Source of the DNA: Streptomyces indicus
GTDB taxonomy: Bacteria; Actinomycetota; Actinomycetes; Streptomycetales; Streptomycetaceae
Reading direction: 5' to 3'
DNA length: 64,000 nt
NCBI RefSeq assembly: GCF_900100315.1
Contig: NZ_FNFF01000001.1
Coordinates: 1,116,001-1,180,000 of the forward strand
Positions 32,602 through 40,204 of the stretch are shown piece by piece. The position numbers were made by a program, and so were the translations under genes. The first letter of the stretch is position 1, and every line of letters begins with the position of its first letter. The notes under the pieces were generated by a model, which was given only the letters and a program-made list of their open reading frames with translations, made no database searches and had not been told where the DNA came from.

Positions 32602-32620
32602 AATGAAAATGGTTCCCATT
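32602..32620. promoter_or_regulatory. Zur-box-like dyad between divergent ribosomal-protein operons
   Basis: AATGAAAATGGTTCCCATT is an AT-rich imperfect dyad (13 of 19 positions symmetric) resembling the Streptomyces/mycobacterial Zur consensus built on TGAAAATnnTTTTCA. It lies between rpmG on the minus strand and rpmB on the plus strand, and would let one zinc-loaded Zur dimer shut both operons. Confidence 0.8.
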
Positions 32621-32677
32621 ACCAACCACGGTCTGCGACGAGCGCCGCAGGCCCGCCCACCGAAAGGCGACCGACCT

Positions 32678-32914
32678 TTGTCCGCGCACTGCATGCTGAC
32701 CGGCCGCAAGCCCGGCTTCGGCCACCGCATCTCCCACTCGCACCGGCGCACCTCGCGCCGCTTCGACCCGAACATCCAGCGCAAGCGCTACTGGCTCGCG
32801 AGCGAGGGCCGCCATGTCCGGCTCACGCTGAGCGCCGCCGCCGTCAAGACGGTGGACTCGATCGGCATCGAGGCCGCGGTGGCCCGGATCCGCGCGCGAG
32901 GGGTGAAGATCTGA
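32678..32914 (+). CDS. rpmB: 50S ribosomal protein L28 (alternative form)
   Basis: The true protein starts at TTG 32678 and reads (M)[20 protein letters not shown] followed by [20 protein letters not shown], 78 residues, the normal L28 length. GAAAGG lies about 10 bases upstream. The longer in-frame reading from 32603 would start inside the Zur box and adds a non-L28 head, so it is rejected. Only one Cys is present, so it cannot form the zinc ribbon of standard actinobacterial L28. It is first in the plus-strand arm and its stop overlaps the S14 start (TGATG). Confidence 0.95.
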   Translation: MSAHCMLTGRKPGFGHRISHSHRRTSRRFDPNIQRKRYWLASEGRHVRLTLSAAAVKTVDSIGIEAAVARIRARGVKI

Positions 32915-33219
32915 TGGCGAAGAAGAGCAAGATCGCGGCGAACGAGCGGCGGCGCGCGACCGTCGCACGCCACGCGGCCCGCCGGGCCGAACTCAAGGAG
33001 ATCCTCCGCCGCCCGTCGTCCAGCGAAGCCGAACGCCTCGCCGCCCGCGAGGAGTTGTCCCGCCAGCCGCGCGACGCCTCCGCCACCCGCGTCCGCAACC
33101 GCGACAGCGTGGACGGCCGGCCCCGCGGATACGTGGGCGCGTTCGGCCTCTCGCGCGTGAACCTGCGGAAGCTGGCGCACGCGGGGCATCTGCCCGGGGT
33201 GCGCAAGTCGTCCTGGTAG
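32914..33219 (+). CDS. rpsN: 30S ribosomal protein S14 (zinc-free long form)
   Basis: The 101-residue protein begins [20 protein letters not shown], continues [20 protein letters not shown] and ends [20 protein letters not shown] then [14 protein letters not shown]. It is the long S14 type with no CxxC zinc knuckles. It overlaps the L28 stop and is followed 17 bases later by a strong hairpin. With S18, L31, L33 and L28 it completes a set of five zinc-independent ribosomal paralogues around one control site. Confidence 0.96.
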   Translation: MAKKSKIAANERRRATVARHAARRAELKEILRRPSSSEAERLAAREELSRQPRDASATRVRNRDSVDGRPRGYVGAFGLSRVNLRKLAHAGHLPGVRKSSW

Positions 33220-33235
33220 GACGCATGAAGGCGGA

Positions 33236-33265
33236 TGCCTCCCGCGGCGCGCGCTGCGGGAGGCA
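33236..33265 (+). terminator. Terminator hairpin after rpsN
   Basis: A perfect 10-bp stem, TGCCTCCCGC at 33236-33245 with its complement at 33256-33265, closes a 10-base GC-rich loop. It lies 17 bases after the S14 stop. The remaining 260 bases to the next gene show only a TTCCGGAA palindrome at 33477-33484 and a ribosome site. Confidence 0.8.
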
Positions 33266-33527
33266 TTCGTCTGTCGGGCCCGCGGAACCTCACGCCTGGA
33301 GGTCGGACGCGTACCCGCACCCCCTGCGAGCCGGCCGCAACTGGTCCGGCCGGCCCGCAGGGACGTTCGGCCGGGACGTCCGGCGCGGCGCGGGCGTAGA
33401 TTCTGGGGCGTGTGTCCGACGGGTCGGACGAGTTGGACGCCTCGACTGCCGGACGGACGCACCCATGCTCTACGGTTTCCGGAAGACGCCCGGCTTTTTC
33501 CGGACGTGACGTGACGGAGGTGTGACG

Positions 33528-34586
33528 GTGGCCCCGGATGCCGCTCAGCGCAAGACAGCCACGCGGAGCCCGGACGGGCCCGCCAAGGTGACGATCACCG
33601 AGATCGCGCGGGAGGCCGGGGTCTCCGTACCGACCGTGTCGCGCGTCGTCAACGGGAGGTCGGATGTCTCACCCGCCACCCGGGCCAAGGTCGAGGACCT
33701 GCTCCACCGGCACGGCTACCGGCGGAAGCCGCCCGCGCCCGGCGACCGCGCGGCCCTGATCGACCTGGTCTTCAACGATCTCGACAGCCCTTGGGCGGTG
33801 GAAATCATCCGAGGGGTCGAGGAGGTCGCGCACGAGTCCGGTGTGGGGACCGTGGTCTCCGCCCTGCACGACCGGGTGGGCTCGGCCCAGCAGTGGATGA
33901 CGAATCTGCGGGCCCGCGCCTCGGACGGCGTGCTCCTCGTGACGTCGGTGCTCGAACCGGTCTTCCACGAGGAACTGCGCCGCCTGGGCGTGCCGTTGGT
34001 GGTCATCGACCCCGCCGGTTCGCCCGCCTCGCAGGAGCCCACCATCGGTGCCACGAACTGGGCCGGGGGCATGGCGGCGACCGAGCATCTCCTGACGCTC
34101 GGGCACCGCAGGATCGGGTTCATCGAGGGCCCGCCCCGGCTGCTGTGCTCGCGCGCCCGGCTCGACGGCTACCGGGCGGCGCTCGACGTCGCGGGCGTGG
34201 CGGTGGACGACGCGCTCATCGTGCCCGGCGACTTCTACCACGAGTCCGGGTTCACCGGATGCAACCAGCTGCTCGACCTGGCGGACCCGCCGACCGCGGT
34301 GTTCGCGGCCAGCGACCAGATGGCGCTGGGCGCGATCGAGGCCCTGCGCCGGCGCGGCCTCAGGGTGCCCGAGGACATGAGCGTGGTCGGCTTCGACGAC
34401 CTGCCCGAGGTGCGCTGGTCCTCGCCGCCGCTCACCACGGTGCGCCAACCGCTGGCGGACATGGGAAAGTTGGGGGCCCGTACGGTGCTCGACCTCGCGC
34501 GGTCCGTCGCACCGGCCGCGCCGCGCGTGGAGCTGGCGACGGAACTCGTGGTCAGAGCCAGTACGGCGGCGCCCCGCGGCGTATAG
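33528..34586 (+). CDS. LacI-family regulator of the bxl-type ABC/GH3 operon
   Basis: The 352-residue protein has the LacI helix-turn-helix (VTITEIAREAGVSVPTVSRV, about residues 21-40), the hinge KVEDLLHRHGYRRKPPAPGD and the sugar-sensing fold (DLVFNDLDSPWAVEIIRGVE, ATEHLLTLGHRRIGFIEGPP, VFAASDQMALGAIEAL, VVGFDDLPEVRWSSPPLTTV). GTG 33528 is preferred over GTG 33522 because GGAGG at 33516-33520 is then 7 bases away. It lies just before, and in the same direction as, the sugar importer and GH3 gene. A 14-bp palindrome in that operon's leader is the expected binding site. Confidence 0.94.
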   Translation: MAPDAAQRKTATRSPDGPAKVTITEIAREAGVSVPTVSRVVNGRSDVSPATRAKVEDLLHRHGYRRKPPAPGDRAALIDLVFNDLDSPWAVEIIRGVEEVAHESGVGTVVSALHDRVGSAQQWMTNLRARASDGVLLVTSVLEPVFHEELRRLGVPLVVIDPAGSPASQEPTIGATNWAGGMAATEHLLTLGHRRIGFIEGPPRLLCSRARLDGYRAALDVAGVAVDDALIVPGDFYHESGFTGCNQLLDLADPPTAVFAASDQMALGAIEALRRRGLRVPEDMSVVGFDDLPEVRWSSPPLTTVRQPLADMGKLGARTVLDLARSVAPAAPRVELATELVVRASTAAPRGV

Positions 34587-34614
34587 CGGCGGCACCGCGA
34601 TCCGGCACTCCTCC

Positions 34615-34659
34615 CGGGGGTGTCAACGGCCTTTTTTGTTCAGGCCGTTGACACCCCCG
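34615..34659. terminator. 18-bp perfect inverted repeat: lacI terminator overlapping the next promoter
   Basis: Arms 34615-34632 and 34642-34659 are perfectly complementary and close a T-rich 9-base loop. The hairpin lies 28 bases after the lacI stop and looks like a terminator, but its right arm contains TTGACA (34648-34653), the -35 box of the following operon. It could therefore also act as a large operator. Confidence 0.75.
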
Positions 34660-34676
34660 TCGTGCGTCCGTAACTT
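34648..34676 (+). promoter_or_regulatory. Promoter of the ABC importer/GH3 operon
   Basis: TTGACA (34648-34653), a 17-bp spacer and TAACTT (34671-34676) make a near-consensus vegetative promoter. The predicted start is around 34683, directly upstream of the palindromic operator at 34690-34703. Confidence 0.7.
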
Positions 34677-34689
34677 CCGTGACCATCTC

Positions 34690-34703
34690 CCGATAATTAT
34701 CGG
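34690..34703. promoter_or_regulatory. 14-bp palindromic operator in the ABC operon leader
   Basis: CCGATAATTATCGG is a perfect AT-rich palindrome placed just after the predicted transcription start and 21 bases before the binding-protein ATG. Its position fits roadblock repression by the adjacent LacI protein. Confidence 0.75.
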
Positions 34704-34724
34704 ATCTCTTCCGGAAGGTGCGCC

Positions 34725-36032
34725 ATGCCGCATGCAGTCCGCTCGTCCTTCTCCCGGCGCCGGTTCCTCGGGGTGGTCTCCGTCGCCGGCCTCGGCACCG
34801 CCGTGCTCACCTCCTGCGGGGACTCCGACGACGGCGGCAGCACGGACAGCCAGGGCCGAACTGTCGTCGAGTGGTGGCACATCCGGACCACCGAGCCCGG
34901 CAAGACCCTGTGGCCGCAGCAGGCCAAGGCGTACGAGAAGGCGCACCCCGACACCAGGATCAAGCTCGTCCCGTTGGAGAACGACGCGTTCAAGGCGAAG
35001 ATGACGGCGCTCGTCGGCACGGGGAAGCTGCCGGACATGTACAACACCTGGGGCGGCGGTGTCCTCAAGCAGCAGGTGGACGCCGGTCTGACGGAGGACA
35101 TCACCGACCAGGTGAAGGACTGGATCGGCGACCTGGTGCCCGCGTCGCGCGTGCCGTACGAGTTCGACGGCAGGATCTACGCCGTTCCCGAGGAGATCGG
35201 CGCCGTCGGCTTCTGGTACAACAAGGCGCACTTCAAGGAGGCCGGGATAGCCTCCCCGCCCGCGACCTGGGCCGCGTTCCTCGACGCCGTCAAGAAGCTC
35301 AAGGACGCCGGCATCACGCCGATCGCCCTGGCCGGCAAGGAGAAGTGGCCCGGCATGTACTACTGGGCGTATCTGGCGATCCGCATCGCCGGGGTCGACG
35401 GCATGCAGAAGGCCGCCGACGCCAAGGACTTCACCGGCGACGAGTTCGTCAAGGCGGGCGAGCACCTCAAGGAGCTGGTCGACCTCGACCCGTTCCAGAA
35501 GGGCTTCCTTGGCGCCGCGTACCCGGGCCCGACCGGTCAGGGCGCGACCATGGGCAACGCCAAGGCGGCCATGGAGCTGATGGGCCAGTGGGCCCCCAAC
35601 GTGCAGAGCTCGGAGGGCAAGGGCCTCGGCGACGACCTCGGCTTCTTCCCCTTCCCGGCCGTCGAGGGCGGCAAGGGCAAGTCCACCGACGTCTTCGGCG
35701 GCGGTGGCGGCTACGCCCTGCGCAAGGGCGCGCCCAAGGAGGCCCTCGAGTTCCTGAAGTGGTTCGTCGGCCCCGAGAACAACCGCGTCATCGTCAAGGA
35801 CGGCGGGATGATCCCGGTGAACACGAAGGCCCTGGACGCGCTCACCGACCCCAACCTCAAGGCCGTCTCGGACCTGCTCAACTCGACCACGGCTTTCCAG
35901 CTCTACCTCGACCAGGCCTACCCGCCGGCCGTGGGCCAGGAGGTCAACGACTCGGTGGCCGCCCTCATCGCGGGCTCCAAGTCCCCGGCGGACGTGGCGC
36001 GTTCCATCACCCAGGTGGCGAAGAGCCAGTAA
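34725..36032 (+). CDS. Sugar-binding lipoprotein of a CUT1 ABC importer (BxlE-like)
   Basis: The 435-residue protein starts MPHAVRSSFSRRRFLGVVSV, combining a twin-arginine motif with a lipobox LTSC (Cys31), so it is probably Tat-exported and lipid-anchored. The mature part (VVEWWHIRTTEPGKTLWPQQ, GTGKLPDMYNTWGGGVLKQQ, GAVGFWYNKAHFKEAGI) is a typical oligosaccharide-binding fold. GGAAGG lies 8 bases before the ATG. It is followed at 6 bases by two permeases and then a GH3 enzyme, the arrangement of the xylobiose importer operon described in Streptomyces (bxlE-F-G-A). Xylo- or cello-oligosaccharides are the likely ligands. Confidence 0.93.
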   Translation: MPHAVRSSFSRRRFLGVVSVAGLGTAVLTSCGDSDDGGSTDSQGRTVVEWWHIRTTEPGKTLWPQQAKAYEKAHPDTRIKLVPLENDAFKAKMTALVGTGKLPDMYNTWGGGVLKQQVDAGLTEDITDQVKDWIGDLVPASRVPYEFDGRIYAVPEEIGAVGFWYNKAHFKEAGIASPPATWAAFLDAVKKLKDAGITPIALAGKEKWPGMYYWAYLAIRIAGVDGMQKAADAKDFTGDEFVKAGEHLKELVDLDPFQKGFLGAAYPGPTGQGATMGNAKAAMELMGQWAPNVQSSEGKGLGDDLGFFPFPAVEGGKGKSTDVFGGGGGYALRKGAPKEALEFLKWFVGPENNRVIVKDGGMIPVNTKALDALTDPNLKAVSDLLNSTTAFQLYLDQAYPPAVGQEVNDSVAALIAGSKSPADVARSITQVAKSQ

Positions 36033-36038
36033 CCGACG

Positions 36039-37028
36039 ATGACCTCGACCCAGATCAAGGAGGCGCGGCCCGCTCCCGCGAAGGAGCAGGCCGACCCGCC
36101 GGCCAACCGGCGCCCCCTGGCGCTGCGGGTACGGGACTGGCTGACCGCCTTCTCGTTCACCGTCCCCGCGCTCGTCCTGTTCGCGCTGTTCGTGCTCACA
36201 CCGATCCTGTACGCCCTGTACGTCAGCTTCTTCAACTGGGGCGGATTCGGGGCCCCTTCGGACTTCGCCGGGGGCGACAACTACTCCCGCCTCCTGGACG
36301 ACCCGGTCTTCCTCGGCGACCTGTGGCGCGGTCTGCTGCTCGTCCTGCTGTCCGTGGGCCTGCAACTGCCGTTCGCGCTCGCCATGGCGGTGCTGCTCAA
36401 CCAGAAGGTGCGCGGGCGGGCCGTCTACCGGATGCTGTTCTTCGCCCCGTACGTCCTGTCGGAGGTGATCACCGGAGTCCTGTTCGCGATGATCTTCGCG
36501 CCGGACGAGGGGCTCGCCGACCGGGTCCTCGGCGCCGTCGGCCTCGACCACGTCGGCGGCCTGTGGTTCGCCGACCAGGACTGGGTGCTGCCCACCCTGT
36601 TCCTGGTCATGATGTGGAAGTACTTCGGCTTCCACATGATGCTCTACCTCGCCGGTCTCCAGGGGATCCCCGCCGAGCTGCACGAGGCGGCCCGGATCGA
36701 CGGGGCGAACGCCTGGCAGCGGTTCCGCGCCATCACGCTGCCGCTGCTCGGCCCCACCATCCGGATCAGCGTCTTCCTCTCCGTGATCGGCGCCATCCAG
36801 CTGTTCGACCTCGTGTGGGTGACCACGCAGGGCGGCCCCGACCACCACTCCGAGACGATGGCGGTCACCCTCTTCCAGTTCGGCTTCAAGCGCTACCAGA
36901 TCGGCTACGCCAGCGCGATCAGCATCGCGATGTTCCTCATCAGCCTGGTCTTCGCCCTCGCCTACCAGCGGTTCGTGCTGCGCCGCGACACCGAAGGAGC
37001 CCTCACCACCATGCGAGGCAACCGATGA
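36039..37028 (+). CDS. Sugar ABC transporter permease (MalF type, BxlF-like)
   Basis: The 329-residue membrane protein has a 35-residue cytoplasmic head, six hydrophobic segments starting at FTVPALVLFALFVLTPILYA, and the ATPase-docking EAA loop (LHEAARIDGANAWQRF) near residue 215. It begins 6 bases after the binding-protein stop and its stop overlaps the next permease start in ATGA. It forms half of the channel. No ATPase gene is in the operon, so a shared MsiK-like ATPase is expected. Confidence 0.94.
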   Translation: MTSTQIKEARPAPAKEQADPPANRRPLALRVRDWLTAFSFTVPALVLFALFVLTPILYALYVSFFNWGGFGAPSDFAGGDNYSRLLDDPVFLGDLWRGLLLVLLSVGLQLPFALAMAVLLNQKVRGRAVYRMLFFAPYVLSEVITGVLFAMIFAPDEGLADRVLGAVGLDHVGGLWFADQDWVLPTLFLVMMWKYFGFHMMLYLAGLQGIPAELHEAARIDGANAWQRFRAITLPLLGPTIRISVFLSVIGAIQLFDLVWVTTQGGPDHHSETMAVTLFQFGFKRYQIGYASAISIAMFLISLVFALAYQRFVLRRDTEGALTTMRGNR

Positions 37029-37870
37029 GCGGCCTCAGCCACACCGCGCGCCGGCGCCTGCGCTCCACTCCCCTGTACGTCACCCTGTGGCTCGTCGGCG
37101 TCCTCATGGTCACGCCGATCCTGTACGCGCTGGTGTCCGGGTTCAAATCCACCGACCAGCTCTCCCAGAACCCCTTCGGGCTGCCGTCGCCGTGGAACGT
37201 CTCGAACTACACGGACATCCTCGCGGACAGCGCGTTCTGGCGGATGCTCGGCTCGTCCACGCTGATCGCCGTCGGCACGACGGTGCTCACCGTCGGCACG
37301 GCCGCGCTCGCCGCGTTCGGGCTCGCCCGGTTCGCCTTCAAGGGAAGAGAGGTGATGTTCACCCTCTTCACCGTCGGCCTGATGTTCCCGTTCGCCGTGG
37401 CGATCCTGCCGCTGTTCGTGCTGCTGCGCACCTTCGGGCTGCTCGACAACCCCTGGGGCGTGATCCTGCCGCAGGCCGCGTTCGGCCTGCCCATGACCAT
37501 CGTCATCCTGCGCGGCTTCTTCCGGGAGATCCCCGGTGAGCTGGAGGAGGCCGCCACGCTCGACGGCTGCTCGCCGCTGGGGTTCTTCTGGCGCATCCTG
37601 CTGCCGATGGCGCGCCCCGCGCTCGGCACGGTCTCGGTCCTCGCCATCGTCGCCAGCTGGAACAACTTCCTGCTCCCGCTGCTCGTGTTCAGCGAACCCA
37701 CCTGGTGGACGATCCCCGTCGGCGTGCAGCAGTTCCAGGGCCAGTACTCCAGCGACACGGCCCGCATCTTCGCCTACCTCGTCCTGTCCATGGCGCCCGC
37801 GCTCGCCTTCTACGCGGTGGCCGAACGGCAGCTGATCGGCGGCATCACGATGGGCGCGACCAAGGGCTGA
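37025..37870 (+). CDS. Carbohydrate ABC transporter permease (MalG type, BxlG-like)
   Basis: The 281-residue protein has six membrane segments (first VTLWLVGVLMVTPILYALVS) and the EAA motif LEEAATLDGCSPLGFFWR. ATG 37025 overlaps the previous stop by 4 bases, so translation is coupled. The GH3 gene starts 54 bases after its stop. It completes the pore of the importer. Confidence 0.94.
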   Translation: MSGLSHTARRRLRSTPLYVTLWLVGVLMVTPILYALVSGFKSTDQLSQNPFGLPSPWNVSNYTDILADSAFWRMLGSSTLIAVGTTVLTVGTAALAAFGLARFAFKGREVMFTLFTVGLMFPFAVAILPLFVLLRTFGLLDNPWGVILPQAAFGLPMTIVILRGFFREIPGELEEAATLDGCSPLGFFWRILLPMARPALGTVSVLAIVASWNNFLLPLLVFSEPTWWTIPVGVQQFQGQYSSDTARIFAYLVLSMAPALAFYAVAERQLIGGITMGATKG

Positions 37871-37924
37871 CCTGCGCCACCCACTCGCCAACACCACCTA
37901 CACGTACCGCACTTGAGGAGTTCC

Positions 37925-40150
37925 ATGGTCGAGCCATGGCAGGACACCACCCTGCCCGCGCACACCCGGGCGGCGGACCTGCTCGCCCGGATGACCACCG
38001 AGGAGAAGACCGCCCAACTGGCCAGTGTGTGGATCGGCGCCGATACCGACGGTGCCGACGTCGCTCCCGGCCAGCACACCTACGCCTCGCGCAGCGCCGC
38101 GCTCGAGGCGCTGCTCCCGTACGGACTCGGCCATCTCACCCGCCCGTTCGGCACGGTCCCCGTGGATCCGGCCGAAGGCGCCGAGCGCCTGGCCGGTCTC
38201 CAGCGCGCCATCCGGGCCGGCAACCGGTTCGCGCTGCCGGCGATCGCGCACGAGGAGTGCCTGACCGGGTTCACCGCCTGGCAGGCCACCGTCTTCCCGA
38301 CCCCGCTCGCGTGGGGCGCCACCTTCGACCCCGACCTCGTCGGCGAGATGGCCCGCGGCATCGGAGCGTCGATGCGCTCGGTCGGCGTCCACCAGGGCCT
38401 CGCCCCGGTGCTCGACGTCGTCAGGGACGCCCGCTGGGGGCGTACCGAGGAGGCCATCGGCGAGGACCCGTATCTGGTGGGCACGGTCGGCAGCGCGTAC
38501 GTGAAGGGCCTGGAGGCCGCCGGGATCGTCGCCACGCTCAAGCACTTCGCGGCGTACTCGGCCTCGCGCGCGGCCCGCAACCACGCACCCGCCTCGATCG
38601 GTCCGCGCGAGCTCGCCGATGTGATCCTGCCGCCGTTCGAGATGGCGATACGGGAGGGCGGCGCCCGGTCCGTGATGCCCGCGTACAACGACATCGACGG
38701 GCTGCCCGCGCACGCGCACCCGCAGTTGCTCACCCAACTCCTGCGCGAGGAGTGGGAGTTCACGGGGACGGTCGTCTCCGACTACTTCGGCGTCTCGCTC
38801 CTGGAGGAGGCGCACAAGGTCGCCGACGGCGAGGACGCGGCGGCCCGGCTCGCCCTCGCCGCCGGGGTCGACGTGGAACTGCCCGCCGCCCGCTGCTACA
38901 CCCCGGGCCGGCCCCTGGACCAGGCGGATCTCGACCGGGCGGTGCTGCGCGTCCTGACCCAGAAGTGCGAACTGGGGCTGCTCGACCCGGGATGGGAACC
39001 GGAAGGCACCGGCGGCGCGCCCGTCGACCTCGACCCGCCCCACCTGCGCGACCTCGCCCGCCGTGTGGCCGAGGAGTCGGTGGTGCTGCTCGCCAACGAC
39101 ACGGGGGTGCTGCCGCTGGACGACGGGCTGCGGATCGCCCTCGTGGGGCCGCTCGCCGAGGAGCAGGCGGCCATGCTCGGCTGCTACACGTTCCCGCGGC
39201 ACGTCGGGGTGCACCACCCCGAACTGCCCGCCGGCGTCGAGGTGCCGACCCTCGCCGAGTCGCTCCGTGCCGCGTTCCCGGGGTCCGAGTTCCTCGCCGG
39301 GCCGGACGGCGCGGACGTCGTCCTCGCCGTGGTCGGCGACCGGTCCGGCCTCTTCGGGCGGGGCTCTTCGGGCGAGGGCTGCGACGCCGAGGACCTGCAA
39401 CTGCCGTACGGGCAGGCCGAGATGCTCGACGAAGTGGCGGCCTCGGGCGTGCCGTTCGTGATCGTCGCGCTCAGCGGCCGGCCCTACGCCCTGGGCCGCT
39501 GGGCCGGGCGTGCGGCGGCCGTCGTGCAGGCCTTCTTCCCCGGACAGGAAGGCGGCCCGGCCGTCGCGGGAGTCCTGTCCGGGCGGGTGGAGCCGTCGGG
39601 GCGGCTGCCGGTCTCCGTGCCGCGCGGCCCCGGCGGCCAGCCTGCCTCCTACCTCGCTCCGCCGCTGGGCATGAACGGCTTCCCCAGCACCGTGGACCCC
39701 ACGCCGCTGTACCCGTTCGGGCACGGCCTGTCGTATACGAGCTTCGAGTGGGGCGTCCCCCAGTGCGAGGCACCCGAACTCCCCACCGACGGGGAGACCA
39801 CGATCCGGCTGACCGTCCGCAACAACGGCGAGCGGCCGGGCACCGAGGTCGTCCAGCTCTATCTGCACGACCCCGTGGGCACCGTCGCCCGGCCCGAGGT
39901 CCGGCTCGTCGGCTACGTCCGCGTGCCGCTGGAGGCCGGCGCGGAGGCGGAGGTCCACGCCACGTTCCCGGCCGACCTCGCCGCCTACACCGGGGCCGAC
40001 GGCCGGCGCGTCGTCGAACCCGGTGCGCTCGAACTGCGGGTCGCCTCCTCCAGCGCCCGCGTCCACCACACCGTGCCGCTCGCCCTGACCGGTCCGGTAC
40101 GCGAGGCCGGGCCCGGCAGGCGGCTGCGCTGCGAGCTGCGCGTCAAGTAG
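37925..40150 (+). CDS. GH3 beta-xylosidase/beta-glucosidase (BxlA-like)
   Basis: The 741-residue protein has no signal peptide, so it acts in the cytoplasm on imported oligosaccharides. The N-terminal TIM barrel includes APVLDVVRDARWGRTEEAIG, KHFAAYS and the nucleophile Asp286 in GTVVSDYFGV. The alpha/beta sandwich follows (VLLANDTGVLPLDDGLRIAL, QPAS-type segment GGQPASYLAP) and then a C-terminal fibronectin-III-like domain (ELPTDGETTIRLTVRNNGER). HEECLTGF and the overall layout resemble bacterial beta-xylosidases, but beta-glucosidase activity cannot be excluded. GAGGAG 4-9 bases before ATG 37925 sets the start. Confidence 0.92.
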   Translation: MVEPWQDTTLPAHTRAADLLARMTTEEKTAQLASVWIGADTDGADVAPGQHTYASRSAALEALLPYGLGHLTRPFGTVPVDPAEGAERLAGLQRAIRAGNRFALPAIAHEECLTGFTAWQATVFPTPLAWGATFDPDLVGEMARGIGASMRSVGVHQGLAPVLDVVRDARWGRTEEAIGEDPYLVGTVGSAYVKGLEAAGIVATLKHFAAYSASRAARNHAPASIGPRELADVILPPFEMAIREGGARSVMPAYNDIDGLPAHAHPQLLTQLLREEWEFTGTVVSDYFGVSLLEEAHKVADGEDAAARLALAAGVDVELPAARCYTPGRPLDQADLDRAVLRVLTQKCELGLLDPGWEPEGTGGAPVDLDPPHLRDLARRVAEESVVLLANDTGVLPLDDGLRIALVGPLAEEQAAMLGCYTFPRHVGVHHPELPAGVEVPTLAESLRAAFPGSEFLAGPDGADVVLAVVGDRSGLFGRGSSGEGCDAEDLQLPYGQAEMLDEVAASGVPFVIVALSGRPYALGRWAGRAAAVVQAFFPGQEGGPAVAGVLSGRVEPSGRLPVSVPRGPGGQPASYLAPPLGMNGFPSTVDPTPLYPFGHGLSYTSFEWGVPQCEAPELPTDGETTIRLTVRNNGERPGTEVVQLYLHDPVGTVARPEVRLVGYVRVPLEAGAEAEVHATFPADLAAYTGADGRRVVEPGALELRVASSSARVHHTVPLALTGPVREAGPGRRLRCELRVK

Positions 40151-40160
40151 CCCGCCGCGC

Positions 40161-40189
40161 GGGGCCACGGGCAGGGTGCCCGTGGCCCC
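40161..40189. terminator. Bidirectional terminator between GH3 and GH74 genes
   Basis: A perfect 12-bp stem (40161-40172 with 40178-40189) closes the 5-base loop AGGGT, 10 bases after the GH3 stop and 15 bases from the convergent GH74 stop. Confidence 0.85.
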
Positions 40190-40204
40190 GTCGTCGGTTC
40201 GCCG

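Noticed and set aside
32603-32677. N-terminal extension of L28 starting [10 protein letters not shown]
   Set aside because: It would begin inside the Zur box and adds 25 residues absent from L28. TTG 32678 gives the standard 78-residue protein with a ribosome site.
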